Assembly: GCA_015689645.1 (NCBI GenBank)
Contig: WVSM01000008.1
Span: forward strand, 1-64,000
From: Rhodobacterales bacterium HKCCE4037
GTDB lineage: Bacteria; Pseudomonadota; Alphaproteobacteria; Rhodobacterales; Rhodobacteraceae
Direction of reading: 5' to 3'
DNA: 64,000 nt
Below the pieces are notes generated by a model. The model saw only the letters and a list, made by a program, of their open reading frames with translations, was not told the origin of the DNA and ran no database searches. The position numbers and the translations under genes were made by a program. Positions 8,389 through 17,149 of this stretch are shown here, one piece after another (position 1 is the first letter of the stretch; the number at the start of each line of letters is the position of its first letter).

Positions 8389-9314
8389 TGGCTGTTCTTC
8401 TCCTTGCCGAAGTGAACTCGGGTGAGCTGTCGATGGACTCCACCGCGAAGGCCGTGACGGCGGCCAAGCAACTGGGCGACGTGACGGTGCTGTGCGCCGG
8501 TGCATCCGCCAAGGCCGCTGCCGACGAGGCCGCGACGATCGAGGGCGTATCCAAGGTGCTTTGCGCCGAAGATGACAGCCTCGGTCACCGCCTGGCCGAG
8601 CCGACCGCCGCGCTGATGGCCTCGCTTGCCGGTGACTACGACCACATCGTCGCGCCTGCCACCACCGACGCCAAGAACGTCATGCCCCGCGTGGCCGCGC
8701 TGCTGGACGTGATGGTGATCTCGGACGCCTCCGCCGTGATCGACGCCGATACGTTCGAGCGCCCGATCTACGCGGGCAACGCGATCCAGACGGTGAAATC
8801 GTCGGATGCGAAAAAGGTCGTGACCTTCCGCACCTCCACCTTCGATGCCGCCGGCACCGGTGGCTCCGCCTCCGTCGAGATGATCGACGCGGTGGCGAAC
8901 CCCGGCCTGTCGAGCTGGGTCGAGGACAAGGTTGCCGCAACCGACCGGCCCGAGCTGACCTCAGCCGGGATCGTCGTCTCCGGCGGTCGTGGCGTCGGCT
9001 CGGAAGAGCAGTTCGCCCTGATCGAGGGCCTTGCGGACAAGCTTGGCGCTGCCGTGGGCGCCTCGCGGGCCGCGGTCGACTCGGGCTACGCGCCGAACGA
9101 CTGGCAGGTGGGCCAGACCGGCAAGGTCGTGGCGCCCGAGCTCTACGTGGCCGTCGGCATCTCGGGGGCGATCCAGCACCTCGCCGGCATGAAGGACTCC
9201 AAGGTCATCGTCGCGATCAACAAGGACGAGGAGGCCCCGATCTTCCAGGTCGCCGATTACGGCCTCGTCGCAGACCTCTTCGACGCCGTCCCGGAACTGA
9301 CCGAAAAGCTCTGA
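8388..9314 (+). CDS. etfA: Electron transfer flavoprotein subunit alpha
   Basis: A 308-residue ETF alpha subunit that holds the FAD. The C-terminal domain shows the ETF alpha signature: [37 protein letters not shown] and the [15 protein letters not shown] loop that contacts FAD. The N-terminal domain is the usual adenine nucleotide hydrolase-like fold. It is translated from the TGATG junction with etfB. A strong intrinsic terminator follows 24 bases after the stop, which closes the operon. Confidence 0.95.
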   Translation: MAVLLLAEVNSGELSMDSTAKAVTAAKQLGDVTVLCAGASAKAAADEAATIEGVSKVLCAEDDSLGHRLAEPTAALMASLAGDYDHIVAPATTDAKNVMPRVAALLDVMVISDASAVIDADTFERPIYAGNAIQTVKSSDAKKVVTFRTSTFDAAGTGGSASVEMIDAVANPGLSSWVEDKVAATDRPELTSAGIVVSGGRGVGSEEQFALIEGLADKLGAAVGASRAAVDSGYAPNDWQVGQTGKVVAPELYVAVGISGAIQHLAGMKDSKVIVAINKDEEAPIFQVADYGLVADLFDAVPELTEKL

Positions 9315-9338
9315 GCCTTTCGGACAAGCAATCGAAAC

Positions 9339-9369
9339 GCCCCGCCCGAGACATCGGCGCGGGGCTTTT
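9339..9369 (+). terminator. Intrinsic terminator of etfBA
   Basis: GCCCCGC and GCGGGGC pair across a 13-base loop and are followed by TTTTC. It lies 24 bases after etfA and just before the end of the convergent DUF6473 gene. Confidence 0.8.
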
Positions 9370-9377
9370 CCTTGCGA

Positions 9378-10187
9378 TCAGAGCTTTTTCAGAAGCTCGC
9401 GCGTGGCGTAGTCGTGCAAGCCCGGCCCCGGCAGAAGGCGCGCGGCGGCCTCTTCCTTCGGACCGAAGAACTTGCCGGTCAGCTCGTCGTTCTCCAGGAC
9501 CGTGTCCGGCGTCACGATGGTCAGACTCTCGGCATGGCGCGCCACGTGTTCGAGCATCCGCGAGGTCACGAACAGCGGGTCCATCGACATGTCGCCGACG
9601 TCGTCGTCTGGTGCACGGTTGGAAAGCCACAAAAGATGCACCGGCGCGACGATCTGGTCGAGAAAGCGGATCATCCGGGCGATCCACGCAGCCTCGAGCT
9701 CGTTGCGGATAATCTCGAACCGATCCGCCGACAGGTCATGCAGATGGGTCAGCATGTGCCGCGTGAAGTTGAACTCGGTGAAATCGACCTGGGGATAGAT
9801 GGTCCGCAGGATCGCGCTGGCCGTCAGGAAGCGATCGTTGCGGCGCGGATGCACGGTGTAGAACCGGTTCGACATGTTGTGCGCCGAGATGATCTGCAGC
9901 ACGACCGCCTCTGCATCGTCGAGTGCGCCGAGGATCGCCGGGTCGGTCATCAGGACATCGAGGCCCGCGTTCATGACACCGAGATTCAGGACCGGACCGT
10001 CACATGCCTCGTTCAGTTGCGCCGGGAAAGGCGCATTGATGAAACGGCCAAAGGTCTCGGAACCGCCGATACAGACGACCGACGGCTGCCGATCCGTCGC
10101 CAGGGGCCCGCGAAAGCGCAAGGCCGAGCCTGGCAAGGCCACAGGATGATAGTCGAGGGGCATGCGCCCCCGTTGTTCGATACTCAT
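9378..10187 (-). CDS. DUF6473 family protein
   Basis: A 269-residue protein resembling the DUF6473 family, which I recall mainly from Rhodobacteraceae. The block CIGGSETFGRF near residue 40 looks like the nucleophile region of SGNH-fold enzymes with Ser instead of the usual GDS context. The region SAHNMSNRFYTVHPRRNDRF in the middle is the most conserved-looking stretch. No signal peptide is visible. Related proteins sometimes sit with polysaccharide or sulfotransferase genes, but here it is a single gene convergent with etfA. The start at 10187 is supported by GGAGCGAG. Function unknown. Confidence 0.7.
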   Translation of the reverse strand: MSIEQRGRMPLDYHPVALPGSALRFRGPLATDRQPSVVCIGGSETFGRFINAPFPAQLNEACDGPVLNLGVMNAGLDVLMTDPAILGALDDAEAVVLQIISAHNMSNRFYTVHPRRNDRFLTASAILRTIYPQVDFTEFNFTRHMLTHLHDLSADRFEIIRNELEAAWIARMIRFLDQIVAPVHLLWLSNRAPDDDVGDMSMDPLFVTSRMLEHVARHAESLTIVTPDTVLENDELTGKFFGPKEEAAARLLPGPGLHDYATRELLKKL

Positions 10188-10394
10188 GATTTCTCGCTCC
10201 GACTCGTTGGAGACTCACCCGACGTCCGATTTGGAGCAGAAACCTTTATGTGAGGCTAACTGTCTGATTTGAATAAATTTTTCTGATGCATTTCCGAGAA
10301 TGCCCGGCAATTCCTCATCAGTCGAGATGGCTTTTCATTGCCCGCTCGCGCGCTTAACCTGCGCCCGGAATACGGAAAAAGGAAAGGTCCGGAT

Positions 10395-11270
10395 ATGGCT
10401 ATCCAAAGCATCGGAATCGTCGGCGCGGGCCAGATGGGCAACGGGATCGCCCATGTCTGCGCCCTGGCGGGCTACGACGTGGTCCTGTCCGATGTCAGCC
10501 AAGATGCCCTCAATGCAGCCACCGCTCTGATCGACAAGAACCTCGAACGGCAGGTCGGCCGCGAGAAGATCGACGCGGCCGAGAAGGATGCCGCGATGGG
10601 GCGCATCCGCACGACCCTCAAGCTGGCCGATGTCGGGCCGACAGACCTCATCATCGAGGCCGCGACCGAGCGCGAAACCGTGAAGCAGGCGATTTTCGAA
10701 GACCTGCTGCCGCACCTGAAGCCGAATACGATCCTGACCTCGAACACCTCTTCCATCTCGATCACACGGCTTGCCAGCCGTACTGACCGGCCGGAAAAGT
10801 TCATGGGCTTCCACTTCATGAACCCTGTGCCGGTGATGCAGCTGGTCGAGCTGATCCGCGGGATCGCCACCGACGAGGAGACGTTTCAGGCCTGCAAGTC
10901 AGTCGTCGACGCGCTCGGCAAGACAGCCGCTACGGCGGAGGATTTCCCGGCCTTCATCGTCAACCGCATCCTGATGCCGATGATCAACGAGGCGGTCTAC
11001 ACGCTTTATGAAGGGGTCGGAAACGTCACCTCCATCGACATGGCGATGAAACTGGGCACGAACCACCCGATGGGGCCGCTGGAACTGGCTGACTTCATCG
11101 GCCTCGATACCTGCCTGGCGATCATGAACGTTCTGCATGACGGGCTGGCTGACACGAAGTACCGGCCTTGCCCCCTGCTGACGAAATACGTCGAGGCCGG
11201 TTGGCTTGGCCGCAAGACCCAGCGCGGTTTCTATGACTATCGCGGTGAGGAGCCTGTGCCCACCCGCTGA
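10395..11270 (+). CDS. 3-hydroxybutyryl-CoA dehydrogenase
   Basis: A 291-residue NAD(P)-dependent 3-hydroxyacyl-CoA dehydrogenase of the single-domain-pair type, the usual length for 3-hydroxybutyryl-CoA dehydrogenases. The Rossmann loop GAGQMG is at residues 10-15, the catalytic His-Glu pair is His140 (MGFHFMNPVP) and Glu152, and the C-terminal domain has FIVNRILMPMINEA and the GPLELADFIGLD block. It converts acetoacetyl-CoA and (S)-3-hydroxybutyryl-CoA. I chose the ATG at 10395, after AAAAGGAAAGG. It stands alone, 1 kb from etfBA, and would feed the same C4 acyl-CoA pool as phaA and phaB. Confidence 0.9.
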   Translation: MAIQSIGIVGAGQMGNGIAHVCALAGYDVVLSDVSQDALNAATALIDKNLERQVGREKIDAAEKDAAMGRIRTTLKLADVGPTDLIIEAATERETVKQAIFEDLLPHLKPNTILTSNTSSISITRLASRTDRPEKFMGFHFMNPVPVMQLVELIRGIATDEETFQACKSVVDALGKTAATAEDFPAFIVNRILMPMINEAVYTLYEGVGNVTSIDMAMKLGTNHPMGPLELADFIGLDTCLAIMNVLHDGLADTKYRPCPLLTKYVEAGWLGRKTQRGFYDYRGEEPVPTR

Positions 11271-11306
11271 GGGAAACGGCAGGAAAACGGGCGTTTTCCG
11301 GGCGCG

Positions 11307-12203
11307 CTACTGGTCGGGGTTTTCGCCAAGTGACAGCGTGCGTGCGCGCAACCACGCCATAAATTCACGCGGCTTGCCGATCCGGTCGGCCCAGTCCTCG
11401 GGCGGGATCGGCTTGCCGATGATCGGCGCCTGCGGCTTGTCGAAGCTGCGCACGACTTCGTGGATCAGAAGACCCTGACGGATCACCGGGCTGATGCGGT
11501 TGGCGATCTGGTAGGCGCGGCTGTTCGAGCCGGTGAAGAAACACGGCACGATGGTCGCGCCCGACGTGCGGATCATCTTGGCGGTAAAGACGTTCCACTC
11601 CCCCTCGATGGGTTGGCCCATCATCCGGTCCGAAGCGGCCACGGCGCCGGACGGGAAAAGTGCGATCAGCCCGCCCTCTTTCAGGTGGTCCATCGCCTTT
11701 GCGCGCATATCCAGCATCTTCTGCTGTGCGTCTTCCTCGTGCGGGAAGGGCACCGAAATCATGTAGCTCGACGCAGATTCGTCGATTCCCGTCAGCAACG
11801 CGCGCGTGAGGATGCGATAATCGTCGCGCCGCCGCCCGATCAGATCGGCGAGGATCATCCCGTCGACCAGCCCATGCGGATGGTTGGCCACGAACACCAC
11901 CGGACCCTTTTCGGGAATGCGATCCAGTTGGTATTGCGGCGTCTGCAGGTCGATCCCCATGACCTTCATGGTCGCAGGCCAGAAGGCCTGCCCCTTGAAT
12001 TCGCCTAGGCTCTCGAACTTGCGGACCCGGTTTATGATGGTGATCTTACCCGTCATCCACTCGATCGCCTTGATCGTGAATCGAACGAACGGGTTCGGAA
12101 AGGAATTGGAATAGGTCAGGGAGCGGCGGTCATAGACGCCGTTCGGCCCGGTTGCCCGGGTCGGTGCTGGTGCCGAGATGTTTCGGGACCCCAAATCGGT
12201 CAA
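11307..12203 (-). CDS. Lysophospholipid acyltransferase family protein
   Basis: A 298-residue PlsC-like acyltransferase that would move acyl groups onto a glycerophospholipid or related acceptor. The catalytic motif reads NHPHGLVDG, an H-x5-D spacing found in one branch of the family rather than the common H-x4-D. The acceptor-binding motif FPSGAVA follows. No transmembrane span is obvious apart from a weak one near residues 85-100. It is the last gene on its strand in this block, ends 36 bases from the convergent dehydrogenase gene, and lies 57 bases from ptsH. Confidence 0.85.
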   Translation of the reverse strand: MTDLGSRNISAPAPTRATGPNGVYDRRSLTYSNSFPNPFVRFTIKAIEWMTGKITIINRVRKFESLGEFKGQAFWPATMKVMGIDLQTPQYQLDRIPEKGPVVFVANHPHGLVDGMILADLIGRRRDDYRILTRALLTGIDESASSYMISVPFPHEEDAQQKMLDMRAKAMDHLKEGGLIALFPSGAVAASDRMMGQPIEGEWNVFTAKMIRTSGATIVPCFFTGSNSRAYQIANRISPVIRQGLLIHEVVRSFDKPQAPIIGKPIPPEDWADRIGKPREFMAWLRARTLSLGENPDQ

Positions 12204-12260
12204 ATGCCCCTGTCCCCTCCTATGTGCCCGTGCAGGGCAAGCGGCCCCCGGAACGGACGA

Positions 12261-12542
12261 TCAGGTTTCTTCGCCAAACTTGTCGGCGACCAGAGCCTCC
12301 AATGCATCGGCCAGGCGTTCCGCCTCGGCCCCGCTGGTTTCGACCTCAATAGAGGTTCCCTTGGAGGCTGCCAACATCAAAAGGCCCATGATGCTGTCCC
12401 CGGCGGCGCTCAGCCCATCCTTGCGGACCTCTGCGGTGGCGTCATGTTCCTCCACAACTTCGACGAAACGGGCAGATGCGCGTGCATGCAGACCCTTCGT
12501 GTTCACGATCTTGAGAGTTCGGGTGGTGGCAGAGTTGGTCAT
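12261..12542 (-). CDS. ptsH: HPr phosphocarrier protein
   Basis: A 93-residue HPr. The phosphoryl-accepting histidine is His19 in NTKGLHARASARF. The regulatory serine is Ser50 in GDSIMGLLML, equivalent to Ser46 of Gram-positive HPr and the expected target of the HPr kinase encoded upstream. It is the last gene of the block chvI-chvG-hprK-rapZ-EIIA-ptsH. With no sugar-specific EIIB/EIIC nearby, this is most likely a regulatory PTS branch; that is inference from content. The start follows a weak AGAAGAA. Confidence 0.95.
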   Translation of the reverse strand: MTNSATTRTLKIVNTKGLHARASARFVEVVEEHDATAEVRKDGLSAAGDSIMGLLMLAASKGTSIEVETSGAEAERLADALEALVADKFGEET

Positions 12543-12556
12543 CGGGTTCTTCTACA

Positions 12557-12949
12557 TTATTCAGGGGCGCCGTCGAAGCTGTTGATGTAGCGCCTGCCCG
12601 CCTCAGCGGCACGCGAAACCGCATCTTCCACGCTCAACCGGCGGGATTTGGCAAGTTTCACCAGCATCGGAAGGTTCATTCCTGTCAGGATCTTGCGATT
12701 GGCCGGTCGACATGCGCGAAGCGAGAGGTTCGAAGGGCTTCCGCCATACATATCGGTAACGACAACCACGCCGTCGCCTGTATCGACCGCATCGGCGGCG
12801 TCACAGATCTCGCGGGTGCGAGCGCTTCGGTCATCCTCGGGACCGATTGAAATCGCGATCATGCCCTGCTGCGGCCCCACGACATGCTCCGTGGCGCGTT
12901 TCAGCTCCGTCGCAAGGCCACCATGGGCCACGATGACGATGCCAATCAC
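12557..12949 (-). CDS. PTS EIIA component, mannose/fructose family
   Basis: A 130-residue EIIA of the mannose family. The active-site histidine is His9 in IVIVAHGGLA, and the MYGGSPSNLSL block is typical. It would accept phosphate from HPr. The start is a GTG at 12949 that overlaps the rapZ stop as GTGA, so it is translationally coupled. No IIB, IIC or IID genes are present in the window, and in alphaproteobacteria this orphan EIIA is thought to be regulatory. Confidence 0.9.
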   Translation of the reverse strand: MIGIVIVAHGGLATELKRATEHVVGPQQGMIAISIGPEDDRSARTREICDAADAVDTGDGVVVVTDMYGGSPSNLSLRACRPANRKILTGMNLPMLVKLAKSRRLSVEDAVSRAAEAGRRYINSFDGAPE

Positions 12950-13863
12950 GGTTTGGCCGTCCCTTCCGCCTCGATTGCCGTCGCACCGCCCGGTCGGGTG
13001 CGATCGCTGTCTACGTCTCTGTGACGTATAGACACCTGCCAGCCCTGCTCTGCAAGGCTCTGACCGGTGATCTCGGTCAACGCCACGGATCGATGTTTGC
13101 CGCCCGTGCAGCCGAACGCGACCGTCAGGTGGCTTTTGCCCTCTTCCTGGAACGCGGGGAGCAGCAAGTCGAGCAGTCCCAGAACCTGGTCGCGGAACGC
13201 CGCAAACCGAGGATCTTGAGCGATATACTCACGCACATCGTCCGAGCGACCATCCTGCGCCCGCAGGCTCTCGTCCCAGTGGGGATTCCTCAGGAAGCGA
13301 CAGTCGAACACCATGTCGGCGGCTTGCGGTACACCCCGCCGGAACGAGAACGACGTAAGCTGGATGGCCAGCCGAGCATTGCCGGTGTCGGCGAAGACAT
13401 GTTCGATCCTGGCACGGGTGTCGTGCACGCTGAGCGTCGTGGTGTCGATCAGCACATCCGCACGGTCCCGCAGCGGGCTAAGCATCTCGCGTTCCAGCGC
13501 GATTCCATCGGCGGGGTCGGCGTCGGGCGCCTTCGGGTGTCGGCGGCGGGTCTCGGAAAAGCGGCGCAGTAGCGTACCCGGCTCGCAGTCGAGATAGACA
13601 AGGTCGACCGTGTATTCGGAGTTTGCGCGCAGGCTGTCATAAGCGGCCAGAAGCTCCGCCACGCCAAAATCTCGGGTGCGGGGGTCGATCCCGAGGGCGA
13701 GCGGCCGTTCCGGTGGTGTGCCCTTGAGCAGCCTCGGAAGCAGGCGGATCGGCAGATTGTCGATGGCCTCGAACCCGAGGTCTTCCAGCGCGTTGATCGC
13801 CGTGCTGCGGCCCGCACCGGCAGGGCCGGTTACGATGACGACATGGGCGGTCGGGCCGGGCAT
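12946..13863 (-). CDS. rapZ: RapZ/YvcJ nucleotide-binding protein (RNase adapter)
   Basis: A 305-residue RapZ family protein. The N-terminal P-loop is GPAGAGRST (residues 13-21), with Arg in place of the usual Lys. The C-terminal domain holds the family mark FGCTGGKHRSV. In E. coli RapZ guides RNase E to a small RNA that controls glucosamine-6-phosphate synthase; in alphaproteobacteria its partner is not clear. Its place inside the PTS block, coupled to EIIA on one side and 15 bases from hprK on the other, fits a role in carbon or envelope signalling. Confidence 0.9.
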   Translation of the reverse strand: MPGPTAHVVIVTGPAGAGRSTAINALEDLGFEAIDNLPIRLLPRLLKGTPPERPLALGIDPRTRDFGVAELLAAYDSLRANSEYTVDLVYLDCEPGTLLRRFSETRRRHPKAPDADPADGIALEREMLSPLRDRADVLIDTTTLSVHDTRARIEHVFADTGNARLAIQLTSFSFRRGVPQAADMVFDCRFLRNPHWDESLRAQDGRSDDVREYIAQDPRFAAFRDQVLGLLDLLLPAFQEEGKSHLTVAFGCTGGKHRSVALTEITGQSLAEQGWQVSIRHRDVDSDRTRPGGATAIEAEGTAKP

Positions 13864-13878
13864 GGAAACTCTCTTATG

Positions 13879-14337
13879 TCACAGGTCGGCGAGTCCGTGC
13901 CGCAAAAGCTGCAGGATCGCAGGAACAAGGGTGGGGCCGAGACCGGGCCGGATCAACGTCACTTTTTCGTCAGGTATCGTTACGTAAAGCCGAGGAGGCA
14001 GGCGCTCAGGCTCTGCCGGTGCAAGGTCTACGACCAGCGCCAAAGGTGCCGACGGACACAGAGGACCCGCGTTCAGAAGCCCGATCCCGCGCGCCTCGAT
14101 TGCGGCGGGGGCAGTGGCGGGCGGCATCAGCGCCCCACCGCGGAGCCAGACCCCATCGTCGGCGATCAGGGCAGCGCGATGGGCCATCAATGCAAGCGCC
14201 GTGCCTGACTTGCCGCTTCCGGAGGGACCCAAAAGCAAGACGCCGCGCCCTTCGTAGGCCACGGCGCTTGCGTTGAAGTACAGGTCGTCTCCGTCGTAGG
14301 CGGCCGCTGATGCCGCGAGGGGCGCGACATTCTCCAC
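13879..14337 (-). CDS. hprK: HPr kinase/phosphorylase, short form
   Basis: A 152-residue protein that contains only the catalytic domain of HPr kinase. The Walker A motif GPSGSGKS is at residues 37-44 and LIADDGVWL supplies the next conserved acidic region. Gram-positive HprK has an extra N-terminal domain of about 130 residues; its absence is normal in alphaproteobacteria. It would phosphorylate Ser50 of HPr. The start is a GTG just after the chvG stop, without a clear ribosome binding site, so translation is probably coupled. Confidence 0.9.
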   Translation of the reverse strand: MENVAPLAASAAAYDGDDLYFNASAVAYEGRGVLLLGPSGSGKSGTALALMAHRAALIADDGVWLRGGALMPPATAPAAIEARGIGLLNAGPLCPSAPLALVVDLAPAEPERLPPRLYVTIPDEKVTLIRPGLGPTLVPAILQLLRHGLADL

Positions 14338-14340
14338 GGG

Positions 14341-16065
14341 TCAGATAGGCAAGCCGACGACGAACCGTGCGCCCAATGGCTCAGACGTGACGTCTGCCTC
14401 GGTCGGGCGGATGTTCTCGGCCCATATCACGCCGCCATGTGCCTCGACGATCTGTTTGGAAATGGCGAGCCCGAGGCCGGAATGGTTGCCGAACTGCTTC
14501 ACGGGTCGTTCCGAATAGAAGCGGTTGAATACCTTGGTCAGAGCCTCTTCCGGGATGCCTGGGCCGGTATCCTCGACCACGATCAGCACGCGGTTTTCGC
14601 GCTGCCGCGTCCATAGGCGAACGGCGTCGCCCTCCTCGCAGAAGGAAATCGCGTTGCCGATCAGGTTAACGAAAACCTGCGCCAAACGCCCCTCCAGGCC
14701 CGCGATCGTGATCGCGCGATCAGGCAGATCCGTGATGAATTCCACGCCTTTCTTGGCCGCTTCCTCCGCATGGTAGTGACTGATGTTATCGAGGGTGCGG
14801 ACGAGATCGAATTCCTCCTCCTCTTCCTTGACCAGTTCGGAATCCAGGCGCGAGGCGTTGGAAATATCGCTCACCAAACGGTCCAGCCGCTGCACGTCGT
14901 GTTCGATCACCTCGATCAGGCGGGCACGCTGTTCATCGGTCTTGGCGACGTTGAGCGTGCCGACGGCCGAGCGAAGGGACGCGAGCGGGTTCTTGATCTC
15001 GTGGCTGACATCCGCAGCGAATTGCTCGTTTGAGTCGATCCTGTCGTAGAGCGCCGCGACCATGCCGCGCAGCGCACCGGAGAGGCGACCGATCTCGTCC
15101 GGGCGACCCGTAAGGTCGGGAATCCGCACCCGTATCGGCGACATCTTGCGGGCATTCTTGTCCCTGCCGAGCTCCGCTGCGGCGGAAAGGTCAGCGAGGG
15201 GGTTGGCGATGGTCGAGGCCAGAACAAGCGACAAGGCAATCGACACGATGAGGGCGACGACGAACAGTTGCAGCAACTGTTCCTGCTCAACGCGGACCAG
15301 CTGATCGATCTCGCCGGCAGCAGTGGTCACGACCACGACGCCCATCGGGCCGCCCGGGGCATCAATCGGCGTCGCGGCCGCGAAGATCGAGCCGGTTTCG
15401 TCCACGCCGCGCTGCAAAATCGTGGCGCCGCCCAACGCGGCTTCGACGATCGAGCGGTGTACTTCGGGTCCGGACGGAACACTTGCGGGGTCTGAGGGTC
15501 GCCCGAGAAGGCCGAAGAACCCATCCCAGATGGAAATCAGGAAATCGGTAATCAGAAGTGTCTCGCCCGAGCTCTGGTCAAGCCCGCGCACGGGCCGGGC
15601 AGAACTGCGGCCTGAGCCCTGCGTCGACGTGACCGGCGTGCCATCCGCCGCGAAGACGAAGATATCGACGCCTTCCGTCAGGCCGATCCGCGACAGGATG
15701 GCAACGGCGTTGCCCCCTTCGCCGGCGGTCAGGGCGTCAGGCTCAGGGTCGGGAAGGTTGGCCTCGAAAATATCGGCGATCAGTTGCGCTTCGACGGCCA
15801 GACCACGTTCCCGCTGCGCGACAAGACTGTCGTGAAACGGGTTCATCCAGAGAAAACCGATCCCGAGGATCAGGATGGCCAGAAGGTTGAACAGGATGAT
15901 CTTGCGCGCAAGCGGCGAGGAGTTCAGCGAAATCAGGGACCTGCGCGCGCGCGCTGCCCGAATTTCGCTTTCGAGATTGGCCTGTGGGCGATCCCAATCC
16001 TCGCCCAAGACGATATCCGCGCGCGCTGCGGCGCGGCGGTTGGTCATCGAGACGTCGGCTGGCAC
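14341..16065 (-). CDS. chvG: Sensor histidine kinase ChvG
   Basis: A 574-residue membrane kinase. Transmembrane segments lie near residues 55-73 and 265-285 and enclose a periplasmic sensing domain of about 190 residues. A HAMP segment follows, then the H-box SHEIKNPLASLRSAV with His355, and the ATPase domain with N, G1 (VVEDTGPGIPEEA) and G2 (HSGLGLAISKQIVEAHGG) boxes. ChvG family kinases answer to acid or envelope stress and are held off by ExoR in rhizobia. The start is a GTG at 16065 with AGGGGG 7 bases before it, 12 bases after the chvI stop; the downstream ATG at 16047 has no such site. Confidence 0.95.
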   Translation of the reverse strand: MPADVSMTNRRAAARADIVLGEDWDRPQANLESEIRAARARRSLISLNSSPLARKIILFNLLAILILGIGFLWMNPFHDSLVAQRERGLAVEAQLIADIFEANLPDPEPDALTAGEGGNAVAILSRIGLTEGVDIFVFAADGTPVTSTQGSGRSSARPVRGLDQSSGETLLITDFLISIWDGFFGLLGRPSDPASVPSGPEVHRSIVEAALGGATILQRGVDETGSIFAAATPIDAPGGPMGVVVVTTAAGEIDQLVRVEQEQLLQLFVVALIVSIALSLVLASTIANPLADLSAAAELGRDKNARKMSPIRVRIPDLTGRPDEIGRLSGALRGMVAALYDRIDSNEQFAADVSHEIKNPLASLRSAVGTLNVAKTDEQRARLIEVIEHDVQRLDRLVSDISNASRLDSELVKEEEEEFDLVRTLDNISHYHAEEAAKKGVEFITDLPDRAITIAGLEGRLAQVFVNLIGNAISFCEEGDAVRLWTRQRENRVLIVVEDTGPGIPEEALTKVFNRFYSERPVKQFGNHSGLGLAISKQIVEAHGGVIWAENIRPTEADVTSEPLGARFVVGLPI

Positions 16066-16077
16066 GAGAAGCGCCCC

Positions 16078-16779
16078 CTATTCTTCGTTGTAGCGGTAGC
16101 CGATGCCGTAAAGCGTTTCGATGGCCGAGAAATCATCATCGACCGACCGCATCTTCTTGCGCAGACGCTTGATGTGGCTGTCGATGGTGCGGTCATCGAC
16201 ATAGACCTGCTCATCGTAGGCGACATCCATTAGCTGATCGCGGGATTTCACGAAACCGGGTCGTTGAGCCAGCGCCTGTAGCAGAAGGAACTCGGTGACT
16301 GTCAGCGTCACGTCCTTGCCTTTCCAGGTCACCGCGTGGCGCAGCGGGTCCATCTGTAGATCGCCACGATCCAGTACCGCGCTTTCCTCGGGCGAGCCGG
16401 TCGCGTCCGACGCGATCGCATCCTGTCGACGCAGGATCGACCGGATGCGTTCGACGAGAAGGCGCTGCGAGAACGGCTTTCTGACATAGTCATCCGCGCC
16501 CATGCGCAGGCCCATCAGTTCGTCGATCTCGTCATCCTTGGAGGTGAGGAAGATCACCGGCATCTGCGATTTCTGGCGCAGGCGCTGCAGCAGATCCATG
16601 CCGTCCATGCGCGGCATCTTGATGTCGAAGACACCCAGATCCGGCAATTTGCGGTTGAAGGCGTCCAGCGCGGACTGCCCATCGTTGTACGTTTCAACGT
16701 CGAAACCCTCTGCCTCAAGGGTCATCGACACAGACGTCAGGATATTCCTGTCGTCGTCGACAAGTGCGATGCGGGCCAT
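16078..16779 (-). CDS. chvI: Response regulator ChvI
   Basis: A 233-residue OmpR/PhoB-type regulator. The receiver domain has the acidic pocket VDDD, the phosphoacceptor Asp52 ([10 protein letters not shown]), the switch threonine in FLTSKDD and the KPF motif. The C-terminal winged helix contains [18 protein letters not shown] and [16 protein letters not shown]. It is the first gene of the minus-strand block and stands back to back with pckA across 370 bases. The stop TAG also contributes to the chvG ribosome binding site. Confidence 0.95.
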   Translation of the reverse strand: MARIALVDDDRNILTSVSMTLEAEGFDVETYNDGQSALDAFNRKLPDLGVFDIKMPRMDGMDLLQRLRQKSQMPVIFLTSKDDEIDELMGLRMGADDYVRKPFSQRLLVERIRSILRRQDAIASDATGSPEESAVLDRGDLQMDPLRHAVTWKGKDVTLTVTEFLLLQALAQRPGFVKSRDQLMDVAYDEQVYVDDRTIDSHIKRLRKKMRSVDDDFSAIETLYGIGYRYNEE

Positions 16780-17149
16780 ATTTTCATGTCCTCGATTACT
16801 GCTCGATGCATTGTTTTTTCGGGCAGCTTCCAGATTTTACGCCGAAGAATCAATCGCAAATGTCCCGAGCGACTCACCGGCGTGGCAAAAGTGTGGCCAT
16901 TTTGCGTTAACGGCCCGTGAAGCAATGTGGCGAATTCGGGGCAATTGCGCAGCAAAGCGGCGATTTCGGCGAAAAGCTGCGCCGCGCAACATTATTTCGT
17001 GGTGATTGCGCTAATGGTTGCGCTAACTGTGCGGACGCGTCCTGTTCAGTCTCAAAAACGTCATGTTATAGCTCGGATCAGGGACGGCAGATCGGCCGCC
17101 CCGGCACAATGAATACGGGCGAAGCCAGCCCATCAGGAGCATTCCAGCC
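16780..17149. promoter_or_regulatory. Divergent control region between chvI and pckA
   Basis: These 370 bases hold no gene that I can see. They contain repeated TTGCG(C/T)TAAC-like words at 16902-16911, 17006-17014 and 17018-17026. They also carry a 7-bp inverted repeat GCGCAGC/GCTGCGC at 16947-16953 and 16976-16982. A possible -10-like TTATAG lies near 17065, but without a good -35. The length and repeats suggest that both operons are regulated from here. Confidence 0.5.
17006..17026 (+). promoter_or_regulatory. Tandem TTGCGCTAA repeats upstream of pckA
   Basis: TTGCGCTAA occurs twice exactly, 12 bases apart, and a near copy (TTGCGTTAAC) lies 104 bases upstream at 16902. The GCTAAC core resembles half-sites of LacI-family operators (known example TGTTAGCGCTAACA), and a LacI-type regulator of pckA is known in rhizobia. 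That this is such a site is inference. Confidence 0.4.

Noticed and set aside
9378-10187. Calling the DUF6473 protein an SGNH lipase
   Set aside because: Only a GGSETFG-like word is suggestive; the other SGNH blocks are not clear.
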